64,000 nt of DNA from UBA1447 sp964627535 (GCA_964627535.1 CAZVJW010000006.1:62001-126000); one strand, 5' to 3'; counted from the first letter of the stretch, positions 8,986 to 16,400 are shown. Numbers and translations are program-made. Notes: a model not told the origin generated them from the letters alone.

Positions 8986-9231
8986 TTAGTCAATACCCAG
9001 CATCCAGTTGACTGTTACGCCAAGCACTTCTGCAAGAGCCTTAAGTTCAAAGTCTGTTACATAACGTAATTGACCTTCGAGTTTGGAAAGACCTGATGCA
9101 TTAAGATCGATACCTTTGATTTGAAGCTGAGTAAGCAAATCCTTTTGTTTCATGTTGATTGATTTTCTCTGCTGTTCGATCTTAGCACCTACGATATTGC
9201 GATCCCCCAATGCCTGCTTTCTGATTCTCAT
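8986..9231 (-). CDS. Small XRE-type helix-turn-helix regulator
   Basis: An 81-residue protein consisting of a single HTH_3/XRE domain: GAKIEQQRKSINMKQKDLLTQL (helices 1-2), NASGLSKLEGQLRYVTDFELKALAEVLGVTVNWML (recognition helix and remainder). It has no sensor domain, so it is a bare DNA-binding regulator. The ATG is preceded by a near-perfect AAGGAGG. It has its own promoter (9370-9398), a palindrome between promoter and gene (9342-9353), and a terminator (8936-8959), so autoregulation is likely (inference). Its targets are unknown; neither neighbour is obviously linked. Confidence 0.85.
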   Translation of the reverse strand: MRIRKQALGDRNIVGAKIEQQRKSINMKQKDLLTQLQIKGIDLNASGLSKLEGQLRYVTDFELKALAEVLGVTVNWMLGID

Positions 9232-9341
9232 AATACTACCTCCTTCTTTTTAGTATGTGCCTGATTAAAACACATCTGTTGAATGCGGCGGACATTAATT
9301 CTACTGTGTGTATAATAATTTGTCCGCAAAGTTACTAAAGT

Positions 9342-9353
9342 ACGATGAATCGT
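9342..9353. promoter_or_regulatory. Candidate operator for the small HTH gene
   Basis: ACGATGAATCGT is a palindrome of two 5-bp arms around GA. It lies about 17 bases downstream of the -10 of the HTH-gene promoter, the place expected for an autoregulatory site. No biochemical support. Confidence 0.4.
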
Positions 9354-9369
9354 TCTTTAAATTGTGTTA

Positions 9370-9398
9370 ATTGTATCACTTATTAGAAATAAAAGCAA
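9370..9398 (-). promoter_or_regulatory. Promoter of the small HTH gene
   Basis: On the minus strand TTGCTT (9393-9398) and TACAAT (9370-9375) are spaced by 17 bases and point at the gene starting at 9231. The remaining part of 9399-9770 is very AT-rich and contains no gene I can support. Confidence 0.6.
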
Positions 9399-9814
9399 GT
9401 ATTATTCTAAAATTAAATTGGTAACGTGAAGTATTGTCACATATATGATAATTTTATTTTCCTTTGTTTATATATTAGTATACATAATATACAATATTTT
9501 ACACCTTTTCACGTTATTTTTGAATTTAATTCCAAATTTTAAATTTTTCAAAGTTTATCTGCCTACTTGCAATCATGTACGAATTGTTAAATTTTACTAA
9601 ATTTTCTGATAACACAACTTAAATTGACATTAATGACTGTCATAGAAATATGAAAAACAATCCACACAAAATGGCTTAAATGCCTCCTCTATATTAAAAT
9701 AAGATCTTGCCGGCAAAGAATTTGTTACTGAATGTATAAAAATTTTGCGACAATTTTCATACCTAAATAAATGTTTAATTCAATTATAAATCGTGATATA
9801 ATTAATATCTCCTT

Positions 9815-9862
9815 AATAAATCGCTTTGCGATTTATTGGTACGATTACACCGATGATCGTAC
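9815..9862 (+). promoter_or_regulatory. Two tandem hairpins in the leader of pncB
   Basis: AATAAATCGC-TTT-GCGATTTATT (9815-9837) is a perfect 10-bp hairpin. GTACGAT (9839-9845) and ATCGTAC (9856-9862) form a second stem directly after it. They lie 53-100 bases before the pncB start, downstream of a TATAAT at 9797-9802. No T-tract follows, so they are not a simple terminator. They may be a structured leader; the sequence does not match the known NAD riboswitch classes as I remember them. Confidence 0.45.
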
Positions 9863-9914
9863 TTCGGATGTTATAAAATACGGTTCGTTTTCTACAGAAA
9901 GGGATGTTTCTTTC

Positions 9915-11375
9915 ATGAACAAAGAAAAAAACGCTTCAAGAAATCTGACAATGCTTGTCGATTTTTATGAACTTACTATGGCAAACGGTTATTTTTCAAG
10001 CGGGCTAAAAGATACAATCGCATATTTCGATATGTTTTTCCGCAGCACACCGGATGCCGGGGGTTTTGCTATAATGGCAGGCGTCGAACAACTGACGGAA
10101 TATCTCGAGAATTTGCACTTCACGGACAGGGATATATCTTTTCTGCGCAGTAAAGGTTTTAAAGCCGAGTTTCTTGACTATCTTGCGGATTTTAAGTTTA
10201 ATTGCGATGTTTGGGCGGTTCCCGAAGGCACACCGGTTTTTCCGGGAGAACCGATAGTCACCGTAAGAGGGCCCATTATTCAAGCACAGTTTATTGAAAC
10301 AATGATTTTACTTTGCATCAATCATCAAAGCCTTATTGCAACCAAAGCCAACAGAGTGGTCAGAGCGGCTCAGGGAAGAACCGTTATGGAATTCGGCTCC
10401 CGCAGAGCCCAGGGATTTGATGCTGCCGAATATGGTGCAAGAGCAGCATATATCGGCGGATGTGCGGGTTCGGCCTGCACTTTAGCCGAGAGGGACTTAG
10501 GTATACCCGCCATGGGGACTATGGCGCATAGCTGGATACAGATGTTTGAAAGCGAACTTGACGCTTTTTGCGCTTATGCGCGGGAGTACCCCGGCAATTG
10601 CTCCCTGCTTGTTGATACATACAATACCTTGAAATCCGGAATACCCAACGCAATTGAGGCTTTTAATAAAGAGGTTGTCCCCAAGGGTTTTCGTCCCAAG
10701 TCAGTAAGAATTGACAGCGGCGACATTGCCTACCTTTCACGTAAGGTCCGCAAACTTTTGGATGAGGCCGGTTTTCCCGACTGCGAAATAATTGCATCCA
10801 ATTCATTGGATGAATACATTATCCGGGATATGCTCAGTCAAGGCGCGAAAGTAGACACCTTCGGCGTCGGCGAACGTCTTATCACCTCGGCATCCTCACC
10901 GATTTTCGGCGGAGTGTATAAACTTAGCGCGATGGAGCGAAACGGTATTGTCGAGCCGAAAATTAAGCTGAGCGAGAATGTTACCAAAGTTACTACCCCT
11001 TGCTTTAAAAAGGTCTGGCGGCTTTTTGACAGGGACTCCGGCAAAGCAATAGCTGATTTAATTACACTTTCGAACGAGGAAATTGACGAGAATGAGCCTT
11101 ATGAACTTTTCGATCCCGATTATACATGGAAGCGCAAAACCATTAAAAATTTTGTTGCCCGTCCCCTGTTGCAAAAACTGTTTGAAAAAGGCAGCTGTGT
11201 TTATGAGCGTCCGGCGCTTGACGAAATAAAAGCCTATTGTTCACAGCAGGTTGATACGCTTTGGGAGGAAGTTCTTCGTTTTGAAAACCCCCACAACTAT
11301 TATGTTGACCTCTCTCAGGTGCTGTGGGATGAAAAAAAGAAAATGATAGACAACCTGAAATTTAAAGACATCTGA
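9915..11375 (+). CDS. pncB: Nicotinate phosphoribosyltransferase
   Basis: A 486-residue enzyme that makes nicotinate mononucleotide from nicotinate and PRPP with ATP hydrolysis, in the NAD salvage pathway, cytoplasmic. Landmarks are the N-terminal TMLVDFYELTMANGYF, EFGSRRAQGFDAA, the GTMAHSWIQMF segment that carries the phosphorylatable His, and SVRIDSGDIAYLSRKVR with FGVGERLITS in the phosphate-binding part of the barrel. Length fits the bacterial family. The ATG at 9915 is chosen because the protein homology begins there and AAAGGGA lies upstream; the 48 upstream in-frame codons look non-coding and contain leader hairpins. Its TGA stop (11373-11375) is the left target duplication of repeat A3. 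Confidence 0.95.
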   Translation: MNKEKNASRNLTMLVDFYELTMANGYFSSGLKDTIAYFDMFFRSTPDAGGFAIMAGVEQLTEYLENLHFTDRDISFLRSKGFKAEFLDYLADFKFNCDVWAVPEGTPVFPGEPIVTVRGPIIQAQFIETMILLCINHQSLIATKANRVVRAAQGRTVMEFGSRRAQGFDAAEYGARAAYIGGCAGSACTLAERDLGIPAMGTMAHSWIQMFESELDAFCAYAREYPGNCSLLVDTYNTLKSGIPNAIEAFNKEVVPKGFRPKSVRIDSGDIAYLSRKVRKLLDEAGFPDCEIIASNSLDEYIIRDMLSQGAKVDTFGVGERLITSASSPIFGGVYKLSAMERNGIVEPKIKLSENVTKVTTPCFKKVWRLFDRDSGKAIADLITLSNEEIDENEPYELFDPDYTWKRKTIKNFVARPLLQKLFEKGSCVYERPALDEIKAYCSQQVDTLWEEVLRFENPHNYYVDLSQVLWDEKKKMIDNLKFKDI

Positions 11376-11509
11376 TGCTAATTACTCATAAATACCTAAC
11401 TAAATAATCCGCACAAAACCTAATAATACTATTCTGCATTAAAATGGCGAATAGTATGAATCAAAGCTTTTGCTTGATTTTTTAGAGGTTTTTTAATCGT
11501 TAATTAGTC
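11376..11509 (+). repeat. Family A element, copy A3 (long form)
   Basis: A 134-bp family A copy flanked by TGA (11373-11375, the pncB stop codon) and TGA (11510-11512). Unlike the 101-bp form it carries a nested 32-bp palindrome (11426-11457) with arms ATACTATTC and GAATAGTAT, also present in copy A8. Confidence 0.9.
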
Positions 11510-11520
11510 TGAAAAACTCA

Positions 11521-11550
11521 AAAGGAGGCGAATTTAATTCGCCTCCTTAA
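11521..11550. terminator. Bidirectional terminator
   Basis: AAGGAGGCGAATT and AATTCGCCTCCTT form a long near-perfect stem with A/T-rich flanks on both sides. It can terminate pncB (plus strand) and the small membrane-protein gene (minus strand). Confidence 0.8.
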
Positions 11551-11590
11551 ATAAAAGGGCTCAAGAAAACCCAAGCTCCCCTTTTGCACA

Positions 11591-11878
11591 TTAAGCTGTC
11601 AAGATACCCCAATCTGGGCACTCCTGCTCTAACGGTTTTTGCACAGACTGCTGAACAGCCAACGTAAAAGGAACCGGTTGTTCATGGTTCTGCTTTTCGG
11701 CTTCTGCGCGCTTTTGTTCGGCAATCTTGCGGTGCTGGTGGTTGAGAATATTTATAGCAATAGCCCGTGCAAGCTTATTCTCAAAAGCTATAAACTTCTT
11801 TTCATTGATGAAACCCCATATGAGTAATAATACTGCCGTGATTTCAAAAATTGACTGAACTGCAAAACCTGCTGACAT
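11591..11878 (-). CDS. Small single-pass membrane protein, possible SOS-regulated gene
   Basis: A 95-residue protein not matched to a named family. Residues 4-23 (GFAVQSIFEITAVLLLIWGF) form one membrane helix; residues 25-70 are charged, helical and rich in Ala/Lys/Glu/Gln (EQKRAEAEKQNHEQ), likely cytoplasmic or coiled. The ATG is preceded by an excellent GAGGAGGG at proper spacing, which makes it a real gene. Two consensus promoters lie upstream (11926-11953 and 12035-12066), and a GAACATTTGTTC palindrome sits between promoter and start. Bacillus YneA, a small SOS-induced membrane division inhibitor, has a similar layout but YneA's LysM domain is absent here. Role unknown; DNA-damage control is inference. 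Confidence 0.75.
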   Translation of the reverse strand: MSAGFAVQSIFEITAVLLLIWGFINEKKFIAFENKLARAIAINILNHQHRKIAEQKRAEAEKQNHEQPVPFTLAVQQSVQKPLEQECPDWGILTA

Positions 11879-11902
11879 ATAAAACCCTCCTCAAAACAAG
11901 CT

Positions 11903-11914
11903 GAACATTTGTTC
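11903..11914. promoter_or_regulatory. LexA-like box
   Basis: GAACATTTGTTC matches the Gram-positive LexA half-site pair GAAC-N4-GTTC perfectly. It lies just downstream of the -10 at 11926-11931, where a repressor would block transcription. A second partial site, CGAACATTTGTG on the minus strand (11954-11965), abuts the -35 on the other side. Confidence 0.5.
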
Positions 11915-11925
11915 TTCTGTTTACA

Positions 11926-11953
11926 ATTATAACACTCTTTTTTGGTTTGTCAA
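11926..11953 (-). promoter_or_regulatory. Proximal promoter P1 of the small membrane-protein gene
   Basis: On the minus strand TTGACA (11948-11953) and TATAAT (11926-11931) both match the consensus exactly, with 16 bases between them. Confidence 0.8.
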
Positions 11954-12030
11954 CACAAATGTTCGATAATTTGAGATTTTCGGTACGAATAATGGTACTC
12001 CAATAATGACAGGTGTCTTTTTGCTTTCTA

Positions 12031-12066
12031 TGTGATGATTATATCACAACATATGCGTATTGTCAA
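12031..12066 (-). promoter_or_regulatory. Distal promoter P2 with palindromic operator
   Basis: On the minus strand TTGACA (12061-12066) and TATAAT (12038-12043) with a 17-base spacer, a perfect consensus promoter, read toward 11878. A perfect inverted repeat TGTGAT-GATTAT-ATCACA (12031-12048) covers the -10, so a repressor site is likely. Confidence 0.7.
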
Positions 12067-12128
12067 CATTAAATGCACAACAACTTGTGTTTTCCTGTTT
12101 TATATTACTGTATGCAAGCCATTTATAA

Positions 12129-12306
12129 TAATATTCTGCATAAAAAAGCAGCTACATTTTTAATCAGCAAGCAAGCTTGCTGCTGCGGCTAAAGCCGCTG
12201 GCAGATAGCATTGAACGGCATCTTCGGCAGCAATTTGCTGCCCCGCTGTCTAAAAACAGCATATTCAAAAGATAGATTTTATCTTTCTTTTGAATGGAGA
12301 TTAGTA
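12129..12306. repeat. Cluster of consecutive hairpins, possible further mobile palindrome
   Basis: This gene-free stretch packs at least four stems: CAGCAA...TTGCTG (12165-12183), GCGGCTAAAGCCGC (12185-12198), GGCAGCAATTTGCTGCC (12226-12242) and ATTCAAAAGA...TCTTTTGAAT (12263-12295). It ends GATTAGTA followed by TAA, like the right ends of families A and B, and begins near TATTCTGCATAAAAA, similar to the nested palindrome in A3 and A8. A further imperfect stem (CGGGAAATATTT...AAATATTCCCG, 12319-12353) may end transcription from the HTH gene at 12479. Confidence 0.45.
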
Positions 12307-12370
12307 TAAAACAAAAACCGGGAAATATTTTGGTTTTGAGCCAAATATTCCCGTTTATCTTTATCACTTG

Positions 12371-12461
12371 TACTAATTACTCATAAAAACCTAACTAAAA
12401 ATTCCGCATAAATCAAAGCCTTTGCTTGATTTTTTAGAGGTTTTTTATTCGTGAATTAGTA
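12371..12461 (+). repeat. Family A element, copy A4 (short form)
   Basis: A 91-bp copy from TACTAATTACTCATAAAAAC to GTGAATTAGTA, lacking about ten bases in the middle. The flanks are TTG and TGA, so the expected TNA duplication is not intact. It ends 17 bases past the stop of the downstream-converging HTH gene (minus strand). Confidence 0.85.
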
Positions 12462-12478
12462 TGACAGAAACAATATAA

Positions 12479-12883
12479 TTATTTTTCCGGATTTTCCTTG
12501 GATTCCGGTTCGTATTCATTTGAAACCATAAACTCATGAAGAATGCGTAAAGCAGTATCTCTGTCTTTGCACATTCTGAAAAGCAATACAACATTTTGCT
12601 CTTCACGGTCAAGATCGGAAAAAAGTTGGGGGGGGACATGCTCGGGTTTTGATAATTGCTCCGTATGTATCCTTGCTTTGCCAAGTTCGAAATGATTGTT
12701 AACCAAGGCGTCAAGCGTAACATAATAAATACGGGAAATTTTTATCAGCGTTTCCACATCGGGCTTGGTTTTGCCTGTTTCGTAATAGGAGTAGGTAGAC
12801 CGGTCAATATTCAGCATATCGGCAATTCGCTGCTGAGTCAGCCCGCATGCATTACGAAGCATTTTTAAGTTCACATTAATCAT
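12479..12883 (-). CDS. XRE-family transcriptional regulator with C-terminal acidic tail
   Basis: A 134-residue protein. Residues 1-60 are an XRE/HTH_3 domain (LKMLRNACGLTQQRIADMLNIDRSTYSYYETGKTKPD); residues 60-115 are a short helical region of unknown role (LDREEQNVVLLFRMCKDRDTALRILHEF); the tail is acidic (YEPESKENPEK). The codons for HVPPQ include a run of eight G/C bases (about 12628-12635), a place where slippage would shift frame, but the frame is open here. The promoter at 12941-12969 is close to consensus, and GGGAG precedes the ATG. It is divergent from the NagD-like gene; whether it regulates that gene is unknown. Confidence 0.87.
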   Translation of the reverse strand: MINVNLKMLRNACGLTQQRIADMLNIDRSTYSYYETGKTKPDVETLIKISRIYYVTLDALVNNHFELGKARIHTEQLSKPEHVPPQLFSDLDREEQNVVLLFRMCKDRDTALRILHEFMVSNEYEPESKENPEK

Positions 12884-12940
12884 TCCGGTCCATCTCCCGC
12901 TATAAACCCAAGCGTGATTAATACTGCCATCTTAACGTAT

Positions 12941-12969
12941 ATTTTACATCAAAATTAAAACATTGTCAA
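12941..12969 (-). promoter_or_regulatory. Promoter of the XRE regulator gene
   Basis: On the minus strand TTGACA (12964-12969), 17 bases, TAAAAT (12941-12946), leading to the start at 12883. Confidence 0.65.
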
Positions 12970-13048
12970 ACAACACAAGTCAAATTGGCTTTTACTTTTT
13001 TTCACGCTGACTGTCATCGTGCGGACAGTAGATAACAGCATTCCGCAC

Positions 13049-13077
13049 TTGTTTTTGAATAGTGTTTATGGTAAAAT
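13049..13077 (+). promoter_or_regulatory. Promoter of the NagD-like gene
   Basis: TTGTTT (13049-13054), 17 bases, TAAAAT (13072-13077), about 30 bases before the ATG at 13107. Confidence 0.55.
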
Positions 13078-13106
13078 TACCGAAATAAACGAAGGGGACT
13101 GCATTA

Positions 13107-13895
13107 ATGACGGATAAATCCATTTTCTCAAAAACCGGATATTTTATTATTGACATGGACGGCACATTTTACCTTGGCGGGAAGCTTATTGAAGGGTCGA
13201 TTGCTTTTATTGAGCGTTTGAAAGAAACCGGAAGGGATTTTTATTTTTTTACAAACAACTCATCAAACAATATTGCGTCCTGCCAAGACAAGCTTGCCAA
13301 AATGGGTTTCTCCGTTGCAAGCGACAAGATTATCATCTCCTCGCATGTAACTATTGATTACCTGAAACAAAACCATCCGCAAAAAAGTGTATTTTTGCTT
13401 GGCAATGAGCTCTTAGAGGCGGATTTTGCGGCGGCAGGTATTCCTTTGGTTAAAAGCAACCCCGATATTGTTGTACTGGGATTCGACACCACACTAACCT
13501 ACCAAAAAATGTGGGATGCCGTTAAATTCCTTGATGCAGGCGCCATATATATTGCCACACATCCTGACCTTAACTGCCCGACAGCCGAAGGTTATATGCC
13601 CGATACCGGTTCGATGATCGAAATGTTTGCCGCTTCAACAGGCAGGCGCCCCGTTGTTATGGGTAAGCCGATGACCTCTACGGTGGATTATATTACCCGC
13701 CTGCTCGGCTGTGAAAAAGAAGAGCTGGCTTTTGTCGGTGACCGTTTGGTTACGGATATTGCTATCGGCACAACCCACGGTATACCGGCAGCACTTGTTA
13801 TGACAGGGGTAACATCAGCGGCGGATTATGCGGCTTCCGCTATTCGCGCGGATGTTGCGGTTGAAAGGCTGTCTTCACTCTGCGACTATCTTTAA
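13107..13895 (+). CDS. HAD superfamily phosphatase, NagD/IIA type
   Basis: A 262-residue cytoplasmic hydrolase. The HAD motif I is IIDMDGTFYLGG (nucleophile and acid Asp), motif II FFTNNSSNN, and the C-terminal GKPMTSTVDYI...ELAFVGDRLVTDIAIG carries motifs III and IV. The C2A cap between motifs II and III defines the IIA subfamily, which includes NagD (UMP phosphatase) and p-nitrophenyl phosphatases. The substrate is probably a nucleotide or sugar phosphate, not readable from sequence. GAAGGGGA precedes the ATG. The QueT gene follows after about 50 bases on the same strand, probably in one transcript. Confidence 0.9.
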   Translation: MTDKSIFSKTGYFIIDMDGTFYLGGKLIEGSIAFIERLKETGRDFYFFTNNSSNNIASCQDKLAKMGFSVASDKIIISSHVTIDYLKQNHPQKSVFLLGNELLEADFAAAGIPLVKSNPDIVVLGFDTTLTYQKMWDAVKFLDAGAIYIATHPDLNCPTAEGYMPDTGSMIEMFAASTGRRPVVMGKPMTSTVDYITRLLGCEKEELAFVGDRLVTDIAIGTTHGIPAALVMTGVTSAADYAASAIRADVAVERLSSLCDYL

Positions 13896-13948
13896 CCGTT
13901 GAACGAATTCTATCTGTACGACTCATGTTAAGAAAGGAACTGCGGACC

Positions 13949-14464
13949 ATGAAAAATACACGCACGGTCTTTCTCGTAAGCAGCGCGCTTATTGCTGCTT
14001 TATACGCGGGGCTGACTTATTTTTCCGCTGTTTGGGGTCTTGCTTATGGTCCTGTTCAATTTCGCATTTCCGAAGCGCTTACCATTCTACCAATACTCAC
14101 GCCGGCGGCAATTCCCGGTTTAACAATCGGTTGTTTTATAGGTAACCTTGGCAGTCCCTACGGTATTGTGGATATCATTTGCGGCACGCTGGCCACCGCC
14201 CTTGCAGCCGTTTCCACAAGATTGCTGCGCGGTGTCCGCTTCAAGAATATCCCTGCTCTTGCGCCGTTGGCGCCTGTTGTCTTCAATGCGCTGATTATCG
14301 GTGCGGAAATCACTTTTTTTCTGCCCGGCGGGGCAAGTATAACCGGCTTTTTGGTCTCCACCGGCTGGGTAGCGCTCGGCGAACTGGTTATTTGCTATGC
14401 GCTGGGCCTGCCGTTGGGGCTGGCACTGGAAAAGAACAAAGTGTTCAAAATCCCGAATTTTTAA
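13949..14464 (+). CDS. queT: QueT-type queuosine-precursor transporter
   Basis: A 171-residue membrane protein with about five to six helices, of the QueT family (putative preQ0/preQ1 uptake, the substrate component of an ECF-type importer). Recognisable segments are the N-terminal ALIAALYAGLTYF, GPVQFRISEALTILPI, TPAAIPGLTIGCFIGNL and FLPGGASITGFLVSTGWVALGELVICY. The ATG at 13949 is chosen because AAAGGA lies ten bases upstream; an earlier ATG at 13925 has no site. I see no preQ1 riboswitch in the 50-base gap before it. A QueG-like gene at the left edge of the window fits use of the same pathway, although the two are 13 kb apart. Confidence 0.82.
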   Translation: MKNTRTVFLVSSALIAALYAGLTYFSAVWGLAYGPVQFRISEALTILPILTPAAIPGLTIGCFIGNLGSPYGIVDIICGTLATALAAVSTRLLRGVRFKNIPALAPLAPVVFNALIIGAEITFFLPGGASITGFLVSTGWVALGELVICYALGLPLGLALEKNKVFKIPNF

Positions 14465-14487
14465 AATCAGGATGATTATAAAATTGC

Positions 14488-14517
14488 AGCGGGGCAGGTC
14501 TTGCGATCTGCCCCGCT
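14488..14517. terminator. Terminator between convergent genes
   Basis: AGCGGGGCAG...CTGCCCCGCT forms a strong G+C-rich stem between the queT end and the convergent DUF4838 gene end. It can serve both strands. Confidence 0.7.
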
Positions 14518-14537
14518 TATTAATTTGTTTGTTGCTG

Positions 14538-16400
14538 TTAAAACCAGCGGGCTTCGTTTTCCTTCCATTTATCGGCGCTTTGCAGCAGATTCGGCTTTTC
14601 CGGTTTGATACGCCGCTGCTCATGGATATACTCAATGCCAAGCTCGATCATGTCATAATACAGTTTTTGGTTTTCGCTGATTTTTCGGAAAAGATTCAAG
14701 TTGCTGAATTCCAACTTCCGCGCCATACTCTTATAGTAGCGCAGCTGAATGCGCGAACGCCGGATATTAAATAGCTGCGTTTCGCTGCCGGCTGAGGATT
14801 CCGCCGCGTCCCATAAAGCATCACAGTATATCAAATCGCCGTTTGTCAGCCCAACGGTGCGCAGCGCATCTCCGCCGTGCCAGTCCGAATTCGCCTTGCC
14901 GGCCGTGAAATCTATAAATTTCAGAATGTTCGTGTACCCGTCCCCGTAATAAGCCTGCATAAATTCACGGATGTGTTTATCAATATCGCAGTACGGGTCC
15001 CAAAGGATTTTTGCGGCAATATATGCTCGCAGCTCGCCGAATTCACCACCGATGTCATAGCCGTTGCCCTGCAGGAATATGCCTGTCGCGCCGTTTTCAT
15101 AGAACCATTTGACGTTTTCGACTGCCACCTTAACGTTCGGATACAAAATGTTGAAATGGCCGTGATTCGTCGTATAATCCCAAACAAGCAGCTTGCTGTT
15201 TTTCGCAGACCAGCCCTCCAAATCGCTGACAAGACGCGGGCTGTTTTCTTTGTAAGGTTTCATATAATAACTGTCTTCGGCGGCGATTTGGATCACCACA
15301 TTGTCCGCAGGCGTAATTGTTTTCGGGGGTGTGCGCGTATACATGTAAGCGAGCATGTTGATCGTTCTGCCGGGAAATTCATCTTTAACCGCATCGGCTA
15401 TTCGGTTGACAAAGTTAAGTGTGGAAGCACAGTGGCTGCCCTCCTGCCCGTCAAGCGCCGCGCATTGGGGGCATTGGCAATAATTCGGGTTGTCGTTGGG
15501 GGTGATATAAAAGCAAGTCAGGTCCGGATTCTCGCTGAAACGCTTGCGTATCAATTCAAGCACGGTGTCATACAGCCCTTCGCTCGAAAAGCAAGCCTGG
15601 TCGGTAATACGTTCGCCATTATTATTCATTGCAAAGTACTCGGGATGTGAATCAAAGTATTCCTGACCGACATACTGAAAAATCGTTCCGCAAAAAAGTT
15701 GAATGGTATCAAAATTGACATTCAGCGGCCCGCTCATGTCAAACCCGGGCATCAGTTCACCGTTGAGGCGGAATTTGCCCCTTATCCCCGGGGAAAAGGT
15801 GCTCTTCCAAAGCGTATCGCGAAAATTCAAAAGCGGTTTTTCGGAAACATCGGCGGCTGCGTTCACGGCCAATGTGCTGATTTGCGGCACCGTTTCAAGC
15901 GAAGCTGTAAAGAAGCGGCATCCCAGGAAATCTTCCAGAAAATCGTAAACGCCAAACAGAGTGCCTCTGATTTCACCCCCGGCGATAATCAGTTTTTCAT
16001 TGACTGCTTTTATAATAAATCCGTCCGTGCCGAGGGATTCCCGGTCAACAAAACTGTCTTGTACACGGTTTGTTTTGCCGACGAGTATCTCCCTGGCGGT
16101 CCCGGGGACGTCATCTGTCACAACAGCCAGGTCCGCACCGGTGGATTGTTTAATATATTTGGCAAGCTCGGCCGCGGCAAAAACTTCGCTGCGCCCGGCG
16201 TCTTTGCCCCTGACAATTGCATAAGCGTTCCTGCCGTTTTCGGCAATCACGATTTTCGGCGCTCCCGGCTGTGTATCCACCGGAACGGTACTCATTGGTT
16301 CCGCTGCCGGCTCCGTTGCATATTTTTTTAAAGCACAGCCGCTCATGGAAAGGATTAAGGTGAACGCCAATAGGGAAATAAGCACTTTTCGTATGAACAT
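14538..16400 (-). CDS. DUF4838 lipoprotein with GH67 N-terminal-like domain
   Basis: A 620-residue lipoprotein. Residues 1-22 are a lipoprotein signal with lipobox LSMSGC. Residues about 45-180 (AAAELAKYIKQSTGADLAVV, EILVGKTNR, GTLFGVYDFLEDFLGCRFF) match the alpha-glucuronidase (GH67) N-terminal domain. The remainder is DUF4838, with SHPEYFAMNNNGER, ITPNDNPNYCQCPQC and WDYTTNHGHFNILYPN. Such proteins are common in gut bacteria with glycan utilisation genes; the TIM-barrel-like region suggests a glycosidase but the catalytic residues are not assigned. GAAGGATG precedes the ATG. The gene downstream of it is convergent queT; the membrane-protein gene at 16504-17235 lies upstream on the same strand, 103 bases away. 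Confidence 0.85.
   Translation of the reverse strand: MFIRKVLISLLAFTLILSMSGCALKKYATEPAAEPMSTVPVDTQPGAPKIVIAENGRNAYAIVRGKDAGRSEVFAAAELAKYIKQSTGADLAVVTDDVPGTAREILVGKTNRVQDSFVDRESLGTDGFIIKAVNEKLIIAGGEIRGTLFGVYDFLEDFLGCRFFTASLETVPQISTLAVNAAADVSEKPLLNFRDTLWKSTFSPGIRGKFRLNGELMPGFDMSGPLNVNFDTIQLFCGTIFQYVGQEYFDSHPEYFAMNNNGERITDQACFSSEGLYDTVLELIRKRFSENPDLTCFYITPNDNPNYCQCPQCAALDGQEGSHCASTLNFVNRIADAVKDEFPGRTINMLAYMYTRTPPKTITPADNVVIQIAAEDSYYMKPYKENSPRLVSDLEGWSAKNSKLLVWDYTTNHGHFNILYPNVKVAVENVKWFYENGATGIFLQGNGYDIGGEFGELRAYIAAKILWDPYCDIDKHIREFMQAYYGDGYTNILKFIDFTAGKANSDWHGGDALRTVGLTNGDLIYCDALWDAAESSAGSETQLFNIRRSRIQLRYYKSMARKLEFSNLNLFRKISENQKLYYDMIELGIEYIHEQRRIKPEKPNLLQSADKWKENEARWF

Noticed and set aside
9232..9770. 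Known NAD or nicotinate riboswitch ahead of pncB
   Set aside because: Hairpins are present but their sequence does not match the known NAD riboswitch classes as I recall them.
12031..12048. CRP/FNR site TGTGA...TCACA
   Set aside because: Spacing between halves is eight instead of six, and Clostridia commonly lack classical CRP; kept only as an unspecified palindrome.
12164..12367. A 67-codon minus-strand frame in the hairpin cluster
   Set aside because: It reads through stems and repeats, has odd composition and no ribosome binding site.
12628..12635. Run of eight G/C bases in the XRE gene as a phase-variable switch
   Set aside because: The frame is open and the run codes for Pro-Pro; one genome cannot show slippage, so I do not claim it.
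13896..13948. preQ1 riboswitch before queT
   Set aside because: The gap is about 50 bases and shows neither the hairpin nor the A-rich tail of the class I recall.
14877..15650. A 257-codon plus-strand frame opposite the DUF4838 gene
   Set aside because: Contained in a lipoprotein gene with clear domains; no homology or start signal of its own.
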